A stretch of DNA of 25,107 nt, taken from IMG/VR virus record IMGVR_UViG_3300035698_008008, positions 1-25,107 of that record; one strand, given 5' to 3'. A program made the translations under genes and the position numbers. Positions 22,635 through 25,107 of the stretch are shown here, piece by piece. Below the pieces are notes generated by a model. The model was given only the letters and a program-made list of their open reading frames with translations. It had not been told where the DNA came from and did not search any database. Each line of letters starts with the position of its first letter. The stretch's first letter is position 1. The DNA comes from a virus.

Positions 22635-23969
22635 ATGCGAGAAATGATAACATCTCGGACGATCAGAAATAAAACCTATGATCTAGGTGATAATAAAAGA
22701 CGCTTAGTTGCCTCGTCTGGTCCGGTACATTATTCATCACCAATATCCCACAGGCTAGAAAATATTAACCTGGAATTTAAAGAGCTTGACGATAAGTTCT
22801 TAATAGATGAAAACACTGTCACCCATGGAGGAAGAAAAGATAAATTACTGCATAAATATATTGGTTTAAGATATGACGCCAACAGACAGTTTGAGGTAAC
22901 GATAAAATCTATATTGCTGGATGGGATAGAAAAGGTCACTGGTGATAGTTTCGAATCGATCGAAAAACTTAACGGGAATACACTACAACATACATTGCCT
23001 AGTGGTATTAAAATGCAATCTATTCAAACAAATTCTACGTTCAAAAACTATGTAAAAGTGGATAATAAAATTAGTTCCTTTCAAATAAAAGAAATAATGC
23101 ACCTAGATGGTATGTATGTTGCAAATAAGCTCGTAGATGGCGAATACGTACCTATAGATTATCAGTATATAATAAAAGACTCAAAAAAAGATAAGATTTT
23201 ATATAGGATCGATGCGCCAAAGATCAAAGACAAAAATGGATATATTTCAAGCTGGACTGGTCATAAATTAGAGAAAATAAATGACGAGGTAATATATACA
23301 AAGTATTCAACGCCAGAAGTATCAGACACACTTAATAATGACGAATTATACCCGTTATATATTGACGCAGACACTATATACGCAAGTGCTTACGATAGTA
23401 GGATTTGGGGTGCTCGTAACATAAACTATGCAGATTCTGCTCAAAATGCAACCAGTTTCAACATATTAAATACAGGATCTAGTAATATTTTCTGTATTGG
23501 AGGATTTAGAGATGGGGCAAAATATTCTGTATCAAGATTTTTTACAGACTTTGACACTTCCGGGATAGGTTCTAGTAGTAATATACTAAGTGCAATATGG
23601 AGTGCTTTTACCAGAATTACTAATGCTTCAGATGTAGAGCTTCAAGGTGGTACACAAGTATTACCTAGTACCATAGCAGACTTCTGGGCGTATGATGGTA
23701 ATACCTACGGATACATACCTACTTGGGCGTCTTCTGGGTACAATAATATAACCCTCAATTCTGATGGCAGGGATTTTATAAATAAAACAGGAATAACGAA
23801 ATTTTGTGCCAGGAGTAAATTTATTGATATTGATTTGGATACCGTAACGACTGGTAATTATATTAATGGTTGTCATTTTTCAGAGTATTCTGGGACGACC
23901 AGAGATCCTAAACTTGTAGTTGATTATGAGCCAGGTGGCGGATTTATACCAAAAACAATATTATTTTAA
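22635..23969 (+). CDS. Second large virion surface protein
   Basis: 444 aa with AAGGAG before the ATG. The N-terminal half has a beta-rich mixed pattern (KLLHKYIGLRYDANRQFEVTIKSI). The C-terminal ~190 residues resemble a jelly-roll carbohydrate-binding-like module. They start near DTIYASAYDSRIWGARN and end in HFSEYSGTTRDPKLVVDYEP, a close style match to the F-x-x-x-E-(Y/S)-x-G-T-x-x-x-P-x-L-V-V-x-Y ending of DNRLRE-type adhesive modules. Together with the preceding fibre it may bind surface sugars. Family assignment is tentative. Confidence 0.5.
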   Translation: MREMITSRTIRNKTYDLGDNKRRLVASSGPVHYSSPISHRLENINLEFKELDDKFLIDENTVTHGGRKDKLLHKYIGLRYDANRQFEVTIKSILLDGIEKVTGDSFESIEKLNGNTLQHTLPSGIKMQSIQTNSTFKNYVKVDNKISSFQIKEIMHLDGMYVANKLVDGEYVPIDYQYIIKDSKKDKILYRIDAPKIKDKNGYISSWTGHKLEKINDEVIYTKYSTPEVSDTLNNDELYPLYIDADTIYASAYDSRIWGARNINYADSAQNATSFNILNTGSSNIFCIGGFRDGAKYSVSRFFTDFDTSGIGSSSNILSAIWSAFTRITNASDVELQGGTQVLPSTIADFWAYDGNTYGYIPTWASSGYNNITLNSDGRDFINKTGITKFCARSKFIDIDLDTVTTGNYINGCHFSEYSGTTRDPKLVVDYEPGGGFIPKTILF

Positions 23970-23983
23970 TAAACGGAGTAAAT

Positions 23984-24175
23984 ATGTTTATAAGACGAAA
24001 AAAAAGACTAAGAAGACAGGCAATCAGGAAATTTGGTAACGATACCGAAAAAATAGATCAGTTCATCGATGATGGAATTAATCTTGAAATAAAAAAAAGA
24101 GAAGATGATAAAAATATGTTAGAATATAAGCATATAAATAAAAGCACAAAAAGTGCAAAAAAGGGAGCAAAATGA
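23984..24175 (+). CDS. Small basic protein
   Basis: 63 aa, CGGAG before the ATG, ATGA overlap with the next gene. Very rich in Lys and Arg; the first 20 residues (MFIRRKKRLRRQAIRKFG) form a basic helix. No family recognised. Confidence 0.45.
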   Translation: MFIRRKKRLRRQAIRKFGNDTEKIDQFIDDGINLEIKKREDDKNMLEYKHINKSTKSAKKGAK

Positions 24176-24660
24176 GAGTAAAATTGAATGTTTTCCAAGA
24201 GATCAAAGATTTCTATGGAAATATAATTAAGGAAAGAAAGCTAGACGGAGAAAAAAAACCAATTCCTATCGTTTCCGGTGAAGATGAAAAAGGAAAAGAT
24301 AAAATTATTGGGTTCGAAAAAGAATCAGTAAAACTTCAAAAGGTAATCATAAATCTATGCCAAGGATACCAAAGTAGAGAAAAAAGACCACTTAATAATA
24401 GCGAAGTTTACATCTTGGGTACATTGGTAGCCGGAGCAAAAACTGACGGAATAGTAGAATTTACTTCCGATCAACACAAGTCTTTAAAAAAGTTAGTTTC
24501 GGATACAGAAATAAAACTCAAATCACCACTAGGAAAAACCGAGATTATAGATTCATTAACTGCAGAAGTGGGTGGACAAATAATTGATATGGTAAAAAAG
24601 GCAGAAAAAATAGAAGAAGTAAAAACAGAAGCTCCAAAAACAGAGGAGCCAAAGAAATAG
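24172..24660 (+). CDS. Hypothetical protein, possibly head-tail region
   Basis: 162 aa with AAGGGAG before the ATG. The N-terminal 25 residues are strand-helix, the central part (NNSEVYILGTLVAGAKTDGIVEFTSDQHKSLKKLV) is an amphipathic helix bundle candidate, and the tail is a Lys/Glu/Pro-rich repeat (TEAPKTEEPKK). No family recognised. The gene sits between the fibre-type genes and a probable connector gene. Confidence 0.5.
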   Translation: MRVKLNVFQEIKDFYGNIIKERKLDGEKKPIPIVSGEDEKGKDKIIGFEKESVKLQKVIINLCQGYQSREKRPLNNSEVYILGTLVAGAKTDGIVEFTSDQHKSLKKLVSDTEIKLKSPLGKTEIIDSLTAEVGGQIIDMVKKAEKIEEVKTEAPKTEEPKK

Positions 24661-24666
24661 GATATT

Positions 24667-24972
24667 ATGTCTAGACAACCAACATTATTTAATACGCAGT
24701 TATTTGGTCAGGCAGGGTTTAATACCTCTGAAATTCCGAATAAACAATTATCTGATGTTGGGACAATAATAGAGATAGTAGACGTAGAATCGAACATAGA
24801 GTTTATATTGATTGTCGATTCTGTTTCCGGGGAAGATAAATTGTCAATAAACGCATCATTTCCAAATTTAAGGTTCTTCAGTAGCGGTAAAAATAGGATG
24901 AATCAGGCAAAGAGAAAACTTAAAGATAGGAGAAAATTGGCAAACGATGACGTTAAATATACAAATATATAA
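24667..24972 (+). CDS. Hypothetical protein
   Basis: 101 aa, AGGAT before the ATG. A beta-rich middle (TIIEIVDVESNIEFILIVDSVSG) and a basic helical C-terminus (NRMNQAKRKLKDRRKLAN). No family recognised. It is separated by 5 nt from the next gene and may be a small virion part. Confidence 0.45.
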   Translation: MSRQPTLFNTQLFGQAGFNTSEIPNKQLSDVGTIIEIVDVESNIEFILIVDSVSGEDKLSINASFPNLRFFSSGKNRMNQAKRKLKDRRKLANDDVKYTNI

Positions 24973-24977
24973 ACAAT

Positions 24978-25107
24978 ATGACTGCAAACGAACAAATTAG
25001 ATTTCAATTAAGTGACCCAATAAGAGATGCTTTTGACACAAAGTCCGGCGATGGGTTATCGGTTATATTTGACTTGGTTCATCGTTCTATCATCGCATAT
25101 ACGGTCA
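24978..25107 (+). CDS. Probable head-tail connector/neck protein, 3'-truncated by window edge
   Basis: The ATG at 24978 opens a frame of 43 codons that runs off the window. The start, TANEQIRFQLSDPI..., and GDGLSVIFDLVHRSIIAYTV resemble the opening of connector/adaptor proteins, which often read I-R-x-x-L-x-D and G-D-G-x-x-x-x-F-x-L-x-H-x-P-V-x-x-x-(S/T)-V. The piece is too short for certainty. Confidence 0.4.
   Translation, partial: MTANEQIRFQLSDPIRDAFDTKSGDGLSVIFDLVHRSIIAYTV

Noticed and set aside
1-25107. UGA recoding (codes 4 or 25) as in some low-GC hosts
   Set aside because: Several genes end in TGA directly coupled to the next ATG (for example 3709-3711, 12878-12880, 13456-13458), and TGG encodes Trp normally.

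Overview
The window is a contiguous, A+T-rich piece of a tailed double-stranded DNA phage (Caudoviricetes-type) genome or prophage. Every supported gene lies on the + strand, usually with an AAGGAG-type ribosome binding site and with ATGA or other short overlaps to its neighbour. Arginine is mostly AGA/AGG. TAA, TAG and TGA all end genes, so the standard bacterial code fits and a UGA-recoded host (codes 4 or 25) is unlikely. The host itself cannot be named from this sequence.

Layout. (1) 1-381: 3' end of a lytic transglycosylase. (2) 382-558: promoter plus a structured leader. (3) 559-2693: a recombination module of a Sak4-like ATPase, a Cas4/RecB-like PD-(D/E)XK nuclease and an SSB-like protein with an acidic tail ending DDIPF. 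(4) 2700-5466: small genes, including a RHH-like protein, a stand-alone AP2 domain, a DUF1064-type nuclease and a 'MGWASG' small phage protein. This stretch has two intrinsic terminators and three promoter candidates. (5) 5564-10054: packaging and portal genes (putative TerS, TerL, SPP1-type portal, Mu gpF-like head protein). (6) 10066-15001: small head-region genes followed by an embedded sugar cassette: a 756-aa fusion of two GT4 glycosyltransferases, a zinc-ribbon methyltransferase, a GDP-4-keto-6-deoxymannose-reductase-like enzyme and a zinc-ribbon protein. (7) 15102-17868: capsid module (prohead protease fused to scaffold, decoration protein, major capsid protein). (8) 17932-23969: a third glycosyltransferase, a small virion protein, a 1035-aa fibre and a second large surface protein. 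(9) 23984-25107: small genes and the start of a probable head-tail connector protein.

How the parts may work together. Packaging and head genes run in order around the sugar cassette. Two GT genes (three GT domains), a sugar reductase and a methyltransferase interleaved with capsid and fibre genes suggest that the phage glycosylates its own virion, or modifies host surface glycan, with a (methylated) deoxysugar. The protease/scaffold polypeptide and the capsid N-terminus share a repeated (I/V/L)-x-E-M motif, probably the maturation cleavage signal. An internal ribosome binding site before residue 204 could also produce the scaffold alone.

No stretch longer than 300 bases lacks a gene. The largest gaps are 382-558, 4848-4961, 5467-5563 and 15002-15101, and each holds promoter, hairpin or terminator signals. 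I found no CRISPR array, tRNA, rRNA, insertion sequence or integrase.
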